Assembly (NCBI RefSeq): GCF_001684335.1 | Contig: NZ_LOIC01000082.1 | Location: 62,001-126,000, forward strand | Direction: 5' to 3' | Origin: Photorhabdus namnaonensis | GTDB lineage: Bacteria; Pseudomonadota; Gammaproteobacteria; Enterobacterales; Enterobacteriaceae | Length of the DNA: 64,000 nt | Shown here: piece by piece, positions 36,945-45,856 of the stretch | How the letters are laid out: the number at the start of each line of letters is the position of its first letter | How positions within the stretch are numbered: the first letter of the stretch is position 1 | Position numbers and translations under genes: made by a program | Notes under the pieces: generated by a model | Database searches by the model: none | Told to the model about the DNA's origin: nothing | What the model saw: the letters and a program-made list of their open reading frames with translations, nothing else

Positions 36945-39900
36945 TTATCGTTCCGTATCGCCAGGCATCAGGTCATGCTGAGTGCCCATGCAATCCAATA
37001 AATCAATCAAAAATAGCCCCATATCACTGATGATATCTTCTGAGAAAATATCATCATCGTAGAGCCATTCCAGCCCTATTCCGGTTGGCAAATTGATCAG
37101 TTCGAGCGCAATATCTCCTTTAGGTTTGAGTCCCTTGATTTTTTCCTTGGTACAACGGGTTTCACCAAGATATAAACTGGTTTCAAATCCTATTTGAGAA
37201 GAAAAATAGTAGATAACTTCCGGCAATTGCATACCGTGGTGGTGGTGAAGGTGTTGTTTTAAATACGCTAGTGAGATATTGGAATGAGTATTCGCGTCTG
37301 CCAGAAAATCGCGGACATACCGGGATACGTTAATCAGCGAAGTTTCCGCAGTAACGTAGGGCAGCAGTAGTGTTGTCGCGAAGCTACCAACACTGTCAAA
37401 CGATATGGGAGGAACGCGGTTGGCGCAAGGAATACCGACGATAATCTCATCTTTATTGAGTAATGAATTAATGGTCATCAGAAATGCGCCAATCACAATA
37501 TGTTCCAGAGTCACCGCATATTTTTTTTGCATGCTGGATAGCGCGGTAATTAATTGAGGAGATAACGGCATTGAATAACGTCGGCCCCGGCTCCTCTGAT
37601 GAGCTTCTGATGTATCATTGCGCTGTCCGACAGCCGAAAGTACATTGAATAATTTTTCTGTCCAAAAATTTAATGTTTCATCCGACATGCGCTGATTGAT
37701 GACATTAATACCTGTTTTCGTAGCGGCTTCAATTTTTGGTACATTATCGGCGTAAGCGGAAGATAATTTTTGCAGCACATGAGCAATCGACATCCCGTCA
37801 CAAAATGCATGGTGGAAATTTAATAAAAGGTAGTGTTCATGCTCTGCTATTTTTAATAATTTAAAATATACCGGTGGATTATCTTGCAATGCCATCGGCT
37901 TGAATGCCATATCATTTAATATTTTGCGTAATGAAATCTCAATATTGATGCCGGTAGCATGAGTTAAATCAATATATTCGAAAGGCAGATTCTCTTCGGC
38001 AGCAGGTGAGAAGGTTAAAGAGAGTTGCCCATCTGTTATGGTGACTCGTTGGCAGAGGGCAGGAAAATATTGCATGATATACAGCAAAGCGTAACGTAAT
38101 TTCGTTAAATCAATCTCGCCAGCCAGATGATAATATAGCGGGATATTATGAGCGCCGGAACGATTAGAGATAGTATCGATAATCCAATAATATTGGTCGT
38201 GTTGTTCTGTCAGGCAAGTGCTATTTTTATCGGTTAAAACCGGTATTTGCCCTTGTTGAATGATAGATTGTAATAGATAACCTAATCTTGGGGCGTGATA
38301 GAAATCTTCCAAGTGGAGAGAACAATTAAAGCGTTGCTGGATCTTATTAATTAACAATAATGCTTTAAGAGAAGTGCCGCCTGCGTCAAAGAAATTAGTC
38401 TCTTCATTAATAACGCTATCACTATCGCCAAAAACTTCCCGCCATAAAGTAAAAAATATTTCTCGTTTTTCCCCTTTAATCTGCGAAATATTGTCTTCTT
38501 TATTCAACTCCGACACTGAAGCAACATCGTTGGATGCTGCTAATTCGACAATAAAAGGTACCTGCAATTTTGGATAACATCCACGCAAGAATGAGACGAT
38601 TTCGTGACGCGTGATTGAGTAGGAACCATCAGGTATAAATATATTAATATATTGGTACCCAGTTTCATTTTCTTTTATCGTTAAATGAATGTCATCAATA
38701 TTAATTGCCGTTGTAAGTAATCTTTGCATTTCATCCAGATCAACACGTTTCCCGTCAATTTTACGCTCTTTATCCAGGCGGCCAATGAAATTTAAATTCC
38801 CTTGGTTATCGTAAAATCCACGGTCTCCGGTTAAATAATAGATTTCTCCATCGTTCAACTGTAAGAATTTACGTAAAGTTGACTGATTATCGTTAATATA
38901 TCCGGTACAGATAGAATCGCCACGAATGCATATTTCTCCACTACTGCCACTAATGATTTTATCAGTTCCATATTCCCGAATAACGATAGTGCTATTTGCT
39001 AGTGCTTTACCAATGATATTGCCGGGTTGAAATTTATCATCTATGTTGTGACAGCTAGCTACAACGCAACATTCTGTTGGGCCGTAAGAATTAATCAGGG
39101 AAATACCACATCCTACTTTTTCCAACCAATGATGAATGGCTTTATCCATTGCCAGATCGCCACCGATAATTGTCATTCTAATCGAAGGGGCGAGTTGTTT
39201 AATGGCTGCATGTAGGAAAAAGACAATTTGATGCCAATAATTGGTAGGAAAGTTAACTATAGTGACTGATTGTGCGTGGCAAAATGAAAATAGTGTCTCC
39301 AGTTCAACGATCATATTATCGTTAGCAATCGCCAATGTAGCGCCTTGATAAAAACAGCCAAACACCTCTTCAATATAAGCATCAAAAACCGGGGTGCTGA
39401 AATTGAGAATAACGTCATCTTGTTTAATACCATACTGCGCTGTCATCGCAGCTAAATAGGCATAAAGCCCCTTAAACGTTATTGGTACTGCTTTCGGTGC
39501 GCCAGTAGTGCCTGAGGTAAAAAAGATATAGGCTTCGTCTTCTTGAGTCGCGGGACGTTTTATATCATTCCCCAGGAATATTTCAGAAGGGCGAGTTTCT
39601 ATATCTTCAATAAAGAGAAGATGCGTATTATTAATACCGTTTACTTTTTCATGATAGCGCCGGGCAGTAATTAATAAAGAAACATTCAGGCCATCTAATA
39701 TGCTGTTAATTTCCTTTTGACTGAATGTCATATTGATTGGCACAAAACATAATCCCGCAGTATGGATTGATAATATAGATAATAATGACTCTATCCCTCT
39801 GGGTAATAATACAGCTACCCTTCGGTTTTGTAGCGGGCAGGATAGTAGTAGTTGGCTGAAAGTTAATAATTTGTGGTAAAGTTCGCGGTAATTGAGGCGA

Positions 39901-41336
39901 TGCACACTGCTTATTTCTGCTTGATCCCCATAAATGACGGATTTTTTATCCGGCGATATTTCAACGATTTGTGCTATTCTGGCAAGAATACTCTCTTTGA
40001 ACGGCTGATAAGCGACAATATTTTCTGAATTCCACAGGATAGAGGTAATATTGTCCATTGGTTCAATTTCTTTATATTTTTTCCAATATGTCTCGACCGT
40101 TTCATTAATATTTTCTGCAATAATGCTATAAATACGTAAATAATCGTCGATCAGAACATCAGCGGCAAAATGACTGTACAATCGGCTCCCCACATCCAAT
40201 TCAACTAATGCTGATTTCTCATTAGGAGAAAACCGGATGTTAATACCATAATTATTGACTGCGCCGGAAGTCATACAACCGCGAATAGCGCGATTATCTT
40301 TCATGAGATCATGTTCAAGCTCATGCAGCAAATTAACATAAGGAGCGGCAGTGAATTGATCTGCTCGACTGATTGCCTCATCGTTTAAATCGTTTATATC
40401 AATACGGCTATGCTTGCTATGCAGACTCATTTGCGATTGCATTGCTACAAGGATCTGTTTTATTGTTGCCTGCGGAGTTAAAGAAACCATCAGAGGTAAC
40501 GTGTTCATTGCCGGGCGATAATAACAGTATTCTCCTTTGTCGCGTCGGTTAGAGAAAGGTAAATTGATGATACTTGTTGATAAGCGACCTTGTTTGCTCA
40601 TTTGCAGACATAAAGCCAGGATCATCATGAATTTATCATTAAAGGTAAAACTACCGTTGTTTGCAGTGAGCGGCCGGCTTACCTTAATTGCTTTTGAAGG
40701 AAATAGGCGTTTACGGGCGTAATCCTCTAATTTAGGCAGTTGGTTGAGGTAATTATTCCAATACTCTTTATTGTTGGCATAATGCGCGTTTGCTTTATAT
40801 TTAACATCGTTAAGGTAAGCTTGATAGGTAAAAACAGGCGCTGATGTTGGGTGGAATGTTTGCCGTTCATAGCAAGACAAAACATCGTGAATCAACTGAC
40901 CTATGCCCCAATAATCTGTGGCGATATGGTGAGCGATAATTCCCCAAAAACAGCACCCAACATCATTAAAGTAAAGATAATGCCTTATCGTCACCCCCTT
41001 TTCAGGCGCTAGCGGCTGAGTTGTTCTCTTTGCAAAATCAGCTTTTGCCGCTGGTTCTACTGCGGGATCTGACAGTTTTATTGGTATAACTTCGACCGGC
41101 GTAGCGCTTTTTTCCTGAAAAATATTGTGTTCGGCAATACGGTAACGTAAGGAAAAACCATCATTGAATTGATGAATGGTAATAATGGCCTGCTTCAATT
41201 TTGCCAGGCTAATATTATCACTGAAGCTGACGAATTCACCGACATTGAAGACAGATTTATCGTCAGCAACAGTATTAGCGATAGCTAAGCGGAGCTGTGT
41301 ATAATTCAACGGCCAATGATTGTCACGGTATTCCAT
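36945..41336 (-). CDS. Nonribosomal peptide synthetase, C-A-PCP-C, no thioesterase
   Basis: 1463 aa. Domains: condensation 1 (1-430; HHIATDYW at 136, with the second His and Asp but not the usual Gly); adenylation (440-945; FFTSGTTGAPK near 605, NSYGPTE at 749, YLTGDRG, GRLDKERKIDGKRVDL); carrier (960-1030; Ser989 in FFDAGGTSLKA); condensation 2 (1050-1450; HHAFCDG at 1175). The ten specificity positions, read by eye against GrsA, are about D-A-E-N-I-G-S-V-V-K. The Glu at the 239 position suggests a basic amino acid (Lys, Orn or Arg). Condensation 1 would accept dihydroxybenzoate from the stand-alone carrier. Condensation 2, at the very end, could release the chain onto an amine. The product is inferred, not proven. 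Confidence 0.9.
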   Translation of the reverse strand: MEYRDNHWPLNYTQLRLAIANTVADDKSVFNVGEFVSFSDNISLAKLKQAIITIHQFNDGFSLRYRIAEHNIFQEKSATPVEVIPIKLSDPAVEPAAKADFAKRTTQPLAPEKGVTIRHYLYFNDVGCCFWGIIAHHIATDYWGIGQLIHDVLSCYERQTFHPTSAPVFTYQAYLNDVKYKANAHYANNKEYWNNYLNQLPKLEDYARKRLFPSKAIKVSRPLTANNGSFTFNDKFMMILALCLQMSKQGRLSTSIINLPFSNRRDKGEYCYYRPAMNTLPLMVSLTPQATIKQILVAMQSQMSLHSKHSRIDINDLNDEAISRADQFTAAPYVNLLHELEHDLMKDNRAIRGCMTSGAVNNYGINIRFSPNEKSALVELDVGSRLYSHFAADVLIDDYLRIYSIIAENINETVETYWKKYKEIEPMDNITSILWNSENIVAYQPFKESILARIAQIVEISPDKKSVIYGDQAEISSVHRLNYRELYHKLLTFSQLLLSCPLQNRRVAVLLPRGIESLLSILSIHTAGLCFVPINMTFSQKEINSILDGLNVSLLITARRYHEKVNGINNTHLLFIEDIETRPSEIFLGNDIKRPATQEDEAYIFFTSGTTGAPKAVPITFKGLYAYLAAMTAQYGIKQDDVILNFSTPVFDAYIEEVFGCFYQGATLAIANDNMIVELETLFSFCHAQSVTIVNFPTNYWHQIVFFLHAAIKQLAPSIRMTIIGGDLAMDKAIHHWLEKVGCGISLINSYGPTECCVVASCHNIDDKFQPGNIIGKALANSTIVIREYGTDKIISGSSGEICIRGDSICTGYINDNQSTLRKFLQLNDGEIYYLTGDRGFYDNQGNLNFIGRLDKERKIDGKRVDLDEMQRLLTTAINIDDIHLTIKENETGYQYINIFIPDGSYSITRHEIVSFLRGCYPKLQVPFIVELAASNDVASVSELNKEDNISQIKGEKREIFFTLWREVFGDSDSVINEETNFFDAGGTSLKALLLINKIQQRFNCSLHLEDFYHAPRLGYLLQSIIQQGQIPVLTDKNSTCLTEQHDQYYWIIDTISNRSGAHNIPLYYHLAGEIDLTKLRYALLYIMQYFPALCQRVTITDGQLSLTFSPAAEENLPFEYIDLTHATGINIEISLRKILNDMAFKPMALQDNPPVYFKLLKIAEHEHYLLLNFHHAFCDGMSIAHVLQKLSSAYADNVPKIEAATKTGINVINQRMSDETLNFWTEKLFNVLSAVGQRNDTSEAHQRSRGRRYSMPLSPQLITALSSMQKKYAVTLEHIVIGAFLMTINSLLNKDEIIVGIPCANRVPPISFDSVGSFATTLLLPYVTAETSLINVSRYVRDFLADANTHSNISLAYLKQHLHHHHGMQLPEVIYYFSSQIGFETSLYLGETRCTKEKIKGLKPKGDIALELINLPTGIGLEWLYDDDIFSEDIISDMGLFLIDLLDCMGTQHDLMPGDTER

Positions 41337-41353
41337 TATTTTGTGGCTCCACG

Positions 41354-41848
41354 CTATATTTTATCTTGCAACTCGCCTTTTATTTTTTCAAAAACAGATT
41401 CATCTATGCATAACCCAATATTACCTTCTGAGTTAAAGCAAATCAGAGGGCGTTTGCTTACACGTAGAATGAAATATTTATTTTTTCCCTTGTGATAGTA
41501 TCCAGACGAATAATGGATGATATGTATACCATTACTGCGACTAAAATCTTCCAGGGAAACGCCTTCTTCCCGGCGCAATGAGGAGATAACCCATTCGTGT
41601 GAATATACCCCGGACTTCATCAATAATTTTTCTTCCTTGACCACGGCTTTATTTGATAACAGTTGATAGCCTACAAATAAGGCAATGATGACAAAGAGAG
41701 TCGTCGCGATACTTGCCGCCAGCTTATTGGGATTATTGTTACTGAGCCAGTATGGTACAGGTAGAAAAACTAAAGCGATCAGGACGAGCATAGCGACATT
41801 CATTAATATGACTTTGAAGTCTGGATTTAATCCCACGATATTATTCAT
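41354..41848 (-). CDS. Small membrane protein, two helices plus soluble domain
   Basis: 164 aa. Two hydrophobic segments (VILMNVAMLVLIALVFLPVPYW and LAASIATTLFVIIALFVGYQL) and a cytoplasmic C-terminal domain rich in beta-type sequence (GIHIIHYSSGYYHKGKNKYFILRV), of the general look of bacterial PH-like or YcxB-like domains. Family not certain. Its ATG overlaps the stop of the upstream twin-arginine protein (ATGA), and the NRPS begins 17 bp after it. So the substrate-like protein, this protein and the NRPS are expressed together. It may be an immunity or membrane-assembly factor; no direct evidence. Confidence 0.7.
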   Translation of the reverse strand: MNNIVGLNPDFKVILMNVAMLVLIALVFLPVPYWLSNNNPNKLAASIATTLFVIIALFVGYQLLSNKAVVKEEKLLMKSGVYSHEWVISSLRREEGVSLEDFSRSNGIHIIHYSSGYYHKGKNKYFILRVSKRPLICFNSEGNIGLCIDESVFEKIKGELQDKI

Positions 41849-42855
41849 GCTGCTGCCATTCCTAAAGATAATTCGGTAAAGAGATGAATCACTTCTTTGC
41901 GTTCTTCACGTGTTGCGGGCAGATTGATATAACCACACTTTTGCGCTGCAAACAGGCAAGCGGTGATCTCCCTTCTGACAGCTTCTTTGACCAGTGTATC
42001 GACCATTTCTTGGTTGTTATAGAGTCTGGCAAGATGAAGAGAAGCCGTGCCGGTTGAAAGGTCGCTATGATCAATTTTGGGTAAATAATTTGCCATACAT
42101 ACAGTAACCGCTGTTTGTACCGCCAGGCTTAAGTAGGCTACTACGTTAACTGCCGCCGCCGCATTCACTGCTGCGACAACTCGGGTGCCGACAGCCACGT
42201 TGACCGCAGCGACGACATTGGCCCCTACCGCAAGGCGAGCAATCTCAATATTGGTGTCATCTTCACGGTTTAAGGGTTCCAGAATTTCCTTCAGCCGGAT
42301 AAGAGGAGGAGTGTTTGTATCTTGGAGCTGATAGGATTCGATGTTTTCTTTAAAATGTGCGAACAGGCTGGCGTCTTGATTGAGATGGTGATTGATTCGG
42401 CTTCTCAGACTTGAGCCCCTTTCGTTTAAACCATAGGTTTTTAGGTGGGAAAAGAGCGCTTCATAGTCGTTGGTTTTTACCGCATTCATTAAGTCTTTAT
42501 CATAAGTGATAAATAGCAGTAATTCCTCCGCGGAGCCGGGGCTAACGACATCTTTGTCTATGCCAAATTCAGCCAACACTTTTTCCGGTGACTCCCGATA
42601 TTCTAATGCCAAATTGGGCTGCTGTTGCAGGGTTTCCCAGAATCGGTTATAGGTGATAATCTCTTCCCAGACTTCAACCGGAAGTTTGGCGTTTGACATT
42701 GACAACCTTAGCTTATTTTCTTCAACCTCTCCCGGAGAGAGTAATGAGCGTGGCACGCCAAAGAGGCGGTTACTATCAGTGCGAGCGTTAACGGTGGGTA
42801 TAACACTGCCAATAGCCGCGCCGGCAGCCACGCCAATAAATGTACGTCTTTTCAT
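41845..42855 (-). CDS. Twin-arginine-signal protein A with 12-residue repeats (possible radical SAM substrate)
   Basis: 336 aa. Twin-arginine leader MKRRTFIGVAAGAAIG with possible cleavage after TVNA, so it is probably exported folded. Residues 55-200 are helical and conserved with protein B, including YNRFWETLQQQPNLALEYRESP and EKVLAEFGID, which recall leader-like regions of modified-peptide precursors. Residues 209-256 form a hydrophobic core of four 12-residue units (AVGANVVAAVNV, AVGTRVVAAVNA, AAAVNVVAYLSL, AVQTAVTVCMAN). Residues 265-336 are again conserved, with CLFAAQKCGYINLP. Conserved flanks around a variable core suggest a substrate or diversified effector. It is preceded by a decayed radical SAM remnant. 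Family not recognised; function unknown. Confidence 0.75.
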   Translation of the reverse strand: MKRRTFIGVAAGAAIGSVIPTVNARTDSNRLFGVPRSLLSPGEVEENKLRLSMSNAKLPVEVWEEIITYNRFWETLQQQPNLALEYRESPEKVLAEFGIDKDVVSPGSAEELLLFITYDKDLMNAVKTNDYEALFSHLKTYGLNERGSSLRSRINHHLNQDASLFAHFKENIESYQLQDTNTPPLIRLKEILEPLNREDDTNIEIARLAVGANVVAAVNVAVGTRVVAAVNAAAAVNVVAYLSLAVQTAVTVCMANYLPKIDHSDLSTGTASLHLARLYNNQEMVDTLVKEAVRREITACLFAAQKCGYINLPATREERKEVIHLFTELSLGMAAA

Positions 42856-42866
42856 AATTCATTCCT

Positions 42867-42966
42867 TTATAAGTTAACGGAATTCTTTTTTTATTGAGCG
42901 TTATATAAGATAAGATGTAACCTTTCCTTATTAAGTTTCTTCATTACTGAAATAATTATCTAATTG
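42867..42966 (-). pseudogene. C-terminal remnant of a second radical SAM gene
   Basis: Reading minus from 42966 gives LDNY, a short gap, MKKLNKERLHLILYNAQ, a stop, then KNSVNL and a stop. The intact enzyme ends LDNYHKEIIPVMKKFN, AKERLDLIYYSAEKN and AVNLTEE. DNA similarity continues through the region just before protein A's ribosome binding site. So protein A once followed its own radical SAM gene, now almost entirely deleted. Confidence 0.85.
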
Positions 42967-43380
42967 ATATTTCTTACCTGCGATATTCATTGTAAGTATA
43001 TATTATAGTGACTATAACAGGATTTGAGTATCGTTCCTGATACTCAATGGAAAAACATTCAATAAGAAAACATAGAATAATTTGCCCTCCGTTAGATTAA
43101 AGGTCAGACGATACTAACTATTGGCTGGATGGTGACATTTTGCAATAGCTTAGTGGATTAAATTTATATTTTGAGCGTTTAGACTAAATGTATTTAGCGA
43201 CAAAAGGCACTTATTTAGAGTCCGATCACAAAATAGTAAATAAAAATATTCCTAAAGAAGAATAAGACCTTTCCTTGATTACCACCTCATTCAATAAAAA
43301 TTTCCTAGCCGAAAAAGAGTTATTTTGGTGATATTCGTTAGTAATAACGTTAAAGTTTCGATTCAATCTTGTTGTATTTT
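42967..43380. other. Duplicated promoter region upstream of protein A
   Basis: About 410 bp without a gene. The part 43095-43236 is clearly similar to 45471-45760 upstream of the intact radical SAM gene. Shared words are ACTAACTATT, TTTTGCAATA, TTTGAGCG and CACAAAATA. The other copy carries an inserted palindromic element. It probably still provides a promoter for protein A and the NRPS operon. Confidence 0.75.
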
Positions 43381-44385
43381 TCATGTTGTCATCGTTTTTA
43401 AGGACAATTCAGTAAGAAGCTGCATGACTTCTTTGCGCTCTTCACGGGTCGTCGGCAAATTAATATAACCACATTTTTGTGCGGCAAACAGACAAGCAGT
43501 GATTTCTCTCTCGATTGTTTCTTTGACCAGTGTATCTACCATTTCTTGGTTATTATAGATTCTGGCAAGATGAATGGAGGCAGTATTGGCGGAAATCTCA
43601 TTATAATTAATTTGAGGCTGATACTGCGCCACGCATTTTCCAGAGACCGAGACCGCTGTCAATATCAGGACATGTGCTATCACACTGGTTGTTGTTGATA
43701 CATTGACGGTAGTAGAGGTGTGTGCGGTAACTACGGCCGCCATGTTAATGGTGGCTACGACACTTGCTCCTACCGCAAGATTAGTATCGTCTCCGTTGTT
43801 CAAAGGCTCCAAAATTTCTTTTAACCTGAGAAGAGGGGGAATATCTGACTCTTTGAACTTATCTGGTGCAATGTGTTCTTTAAAATGCGCGATCAGATTG
43901 GCATCTTGATTAAGGTAGTGATTAATTCGGCTTCTCAGGCTTGATTTCCTTCTATTTAAGCCGTAGCTCTTTAGCCGGGAAAATAATTCTTCATAGTCGT
44001 TGGTTTTTACCGCATGCATTAACTCTTTGTCATAAGTGATGAATAACAGTAATTCCTCTGCGGAACCGGGGCTAATAATCTCTTTATCTATACCAAATTC
44101 ATCCAACACTTTTTCCGGTGATTCTCGATATGATAATGCCAAAGCCGGTTGCTGTTTTATCGTTTCCCAAAATCGGTTGTAGGTAATAAGCTCTTCCCAA
44201 ACTTCAATGGGGAGTTTGGCGTTTGACATTGACAACCGCAGCCTATTTTCTTCGACTCCTCCCGGAGAGAGTAGTGAACGTGGTACGCCGAAGAGACGGT
44301 TACTGTCAGAGCGGGCGTTAACAGTGGGTATGATACTGCCAACGGCGGCTCCCGCCGCTACGCCAATAAATGTACGTCGTTTCAT
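43381..44385 (-). CDS. Twin-arginine-signal protein B, paralogue of A (possible radical SAM substrate)
   Basis: 334 aa from ATG 44385 with GAGGA seven bases upstream. Same plan as protein A: twin-arginine leader MKRRTFIGVAAGAAVG, conserved helical domain, a variable core, and a conserved C-terminal domain with NTASIHLARIYNNQEMVDTL and CLFAAQKCGYINLP. Outside the core the two are roughly 80% identical by eye. In the core only the first unit (AVGASVVATINM) matches; the rest has become Thr/Ser/Val-rich (HTSTTVNVSTTTSV) and contains one Cys. The gene starts 4 bp after the radical SAM stop, so enzyme and protein are made together. Confidence 0.75.
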   Translation of the reverse strand: MKRRTFIGVAAGAAVGSIIPTVNARSDSNRLFGVPRSLLSPGGVEENRLRLSMSNAKLPIEVWEELITYNRFWETIKQQPALALSYRESPEKVLDEFGIDKEIISPGSAEELLLFITYDKELMHAVKTNDYEELFSRLKSYGLNRRKSSLRSRINHYLNQDANLIAHFKEHIAPDKFKESDIPPLLRLKEILEPLNNGDDTNLAVGASVVATINMAAVVTAHTSTTVNVSTTTSVIAHVLILTAVSVSGKCVAQYQPQINYNEISANTASIHLARIYNNQEMVDTLVKETIEREITACLFAAQKCGYINLPTTREERKEVMQLLTELSLKTMTT

Positions 44386-44389
44386 CAAG

Positions 44390-45454
44390 TTATTCCTCAG
44401 TTAAGTTAACCGCATTTTTCTCTGCTGAGTAGTAGATGAGATCCAGTCTTTCTTTAGCATTAAATTTCTTCATCACGGGAATGATTTCTTTGTGGTAATT
44501 ATCTAACAGATTCCGGCGTGTTCCTTCGTCTTTATGTAAATGAGCACAGGCTTGGCAGGGATGAACGATTTTTTCCAGATTAATGTTGCTATCCAGTGGG
44601 CGATATTTTTTTAGGATCTTGTATGGTCCTTCTGTTCTTAACCATACTTTCATAAAGTCTTCTTCCTGACCTTTAAAAAGTTGAGATACATCGCTTCCTT
44701 GCAAACGACCAAGTTTCATTTCGGGAATATGCTCTAATGTCAGCCCACAACAAGCGGAAATTTCACCGTGTGGTGTTAGTACAATATTTTCAAAGACCTG
44801 ATCGCACCCTTTTGCCAATTGCTGATCCCGGTTTGGCACATCTTTTCGTTCTTCACTGGTGTCATAGAACGGCATCCAGGTATTTCGTTGTAAATTAATC
44901 TTGTTTTGTTCTTTCAGGCGTTTAATGACTGGGTTCTGTGTGATTTGCGTCGCGATGGCGGAATCAGCGGTATCCTGTTCTACGGTAATCAGTGTTGTAA
45001 TATTTTGTTCAGCTAATGCTTCTGCCGCTGTAACTACACTGTCAAGAGGAATCCATTCACTGTGATCTTTCCCGGTGCTGATGTTTATTTCTGTGATGCC
45101 GGCAGCTATTAAATCTTGGGCGATTTTTTGCGCTTTCTCTCTATTTTTTCCCCAATAACCATTAGTCACGCAACGGGTCAATAAGCCATGATCTGAGGCA
45201 AAGCGAATAGCTTCAATCAGATCTTTACCCAGTAGGAAACATTCACCACCACTGAAAACGATGAGCTTTAGCCCCGGAAAATTCGCTTTTGAGTGTGTAA
45301 TAAATTGTTTGATTTCATCCAGGCTTAAACGTGCTTTTACCGAGGGATTACATTCAAAACAACATTCTTTGCAAGCTGCATTGCAAGTATATGTTGTGAT
45401 CACAGTGGCAGTATTCGGATATTGCTCCCAATACCCGGGAGGAAAGCATGACAT
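44390..45454 (-). CDS. Radical SAM enzyme with Cys-rich C-terminal region
   Basis: 354 aa. The cluster motif CNAACKEC gives Cys24, Cys28 and Cys31 (Cx3Cx2C), followed by a further Cys32; the SAM-binding GGE motif is FSGGECFLLGKDL. The C-terminal part has more Cys positions (LAKGCDQVFENIVL, HGEISACCGL, HPCQACAHLH), consistent with a SPASM-like auxiliary cluster, but spacing was not checked. Such enzymes commonly modify peptides or proteins (crosslinks, epimerisation, thioethers). It is co-transcribed with twin-arginine protein B, and a decayed second copy precedes protein A, so these proteins are the obvious substrate candidates. Chemistry unknown. Confidence 0.88.
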   Translation of the reverse strand: MSCFPPGYWEQYPNTATVITTYTCNAACKECCFECNPSVKARLSLDEIKQFITHSKANFPGLKLIVFSGGECFLLGKDLIEAIRFASDHGLLTRCVTNGYWGKNREKAQKIAQDLIAAGITEINISTGKDHSEWIPLDSVVTAAEALAEQNITTLITVEQDTADSAIATQITQNPVIKRLKEQNKINLQRNTWMPFYDTSEERKDVPNRDQQLAKGCDQVFENIVLTPHGEISACCGLTLEHIPEMKLGRLQGSDVSQLFKGQEEDFMKVWLRTEGPYKILKKYRPLDSNINLEKIVHPCQACAHLHKDEGTRRNLLDNYHKEIIPVMKKFNAKERLDLIYYSAEKNAVNLTEE

Positions 45455-45856
45455 AATCTACCCCTTTTAAATTAAAGGTTATACGCTACTAACTATTAGC
45501 AGTATGAGTTTATTTTGCAATATATTTAGTCATATAAATTTGTATTTTGAGCGCTTGCACTAATTACCTATCCCAATAGGGCTATTTTATTTGCCATTTT
45601 GAACCTGGGCAGTGCTCAAAATCCTCACGTACTACGTGTACGCTCCGGTTTTTCCGCGCTGTCCGTGTTCAAACTGTCTCCAACAATTACGCCTATTTGG
45701 ATAGGCTGTAAGTATGACTTGTTATGAAATGTATTTATTTAGAGGCGGCTCACAAAATAAGGATCGAAATATTTCTGGTTAAGGATAAAGTAAATATGTA
45801 TAAACAGTCGTTGACGATTGTTCAAGGTATTGAATATTCATATAAGGAATAAAATC
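45455..45856. other. Divergent promoter region between radical SAM and DHB operons
   Basis: Drives the minus-strand radical SAM series and the plus-strand entE-like operon. It contains a 139-bp palindromic element (45567-45705) inserted into a sequence otherwise shared with 43095-43236. I saw no convincing Fur box, which would be expected if the product were a siderophore. Confidence 0.6.
45567..45705. repeat. MITE-like palindromic element
   Basis: Ends CCTATCCCAATAGG and CCTATTTGGATAGG form 14-bp terminal inverted repeats with one mismatch. The interior contains further self-complementary sequence (TACGTGTACG, CGGTTTTTCCG). The homologous promoter copy at 43 kb lacks it, showing it was inserted. 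Confidence 0.75.

Noticed and set aside
42967-43380. Possible small RNA or CRISPR-like array in the gap between the Tat-signal genes
   Set aside because: No regular repeat-spacer pattern; similarity to the other promoter region explains the conserved words.
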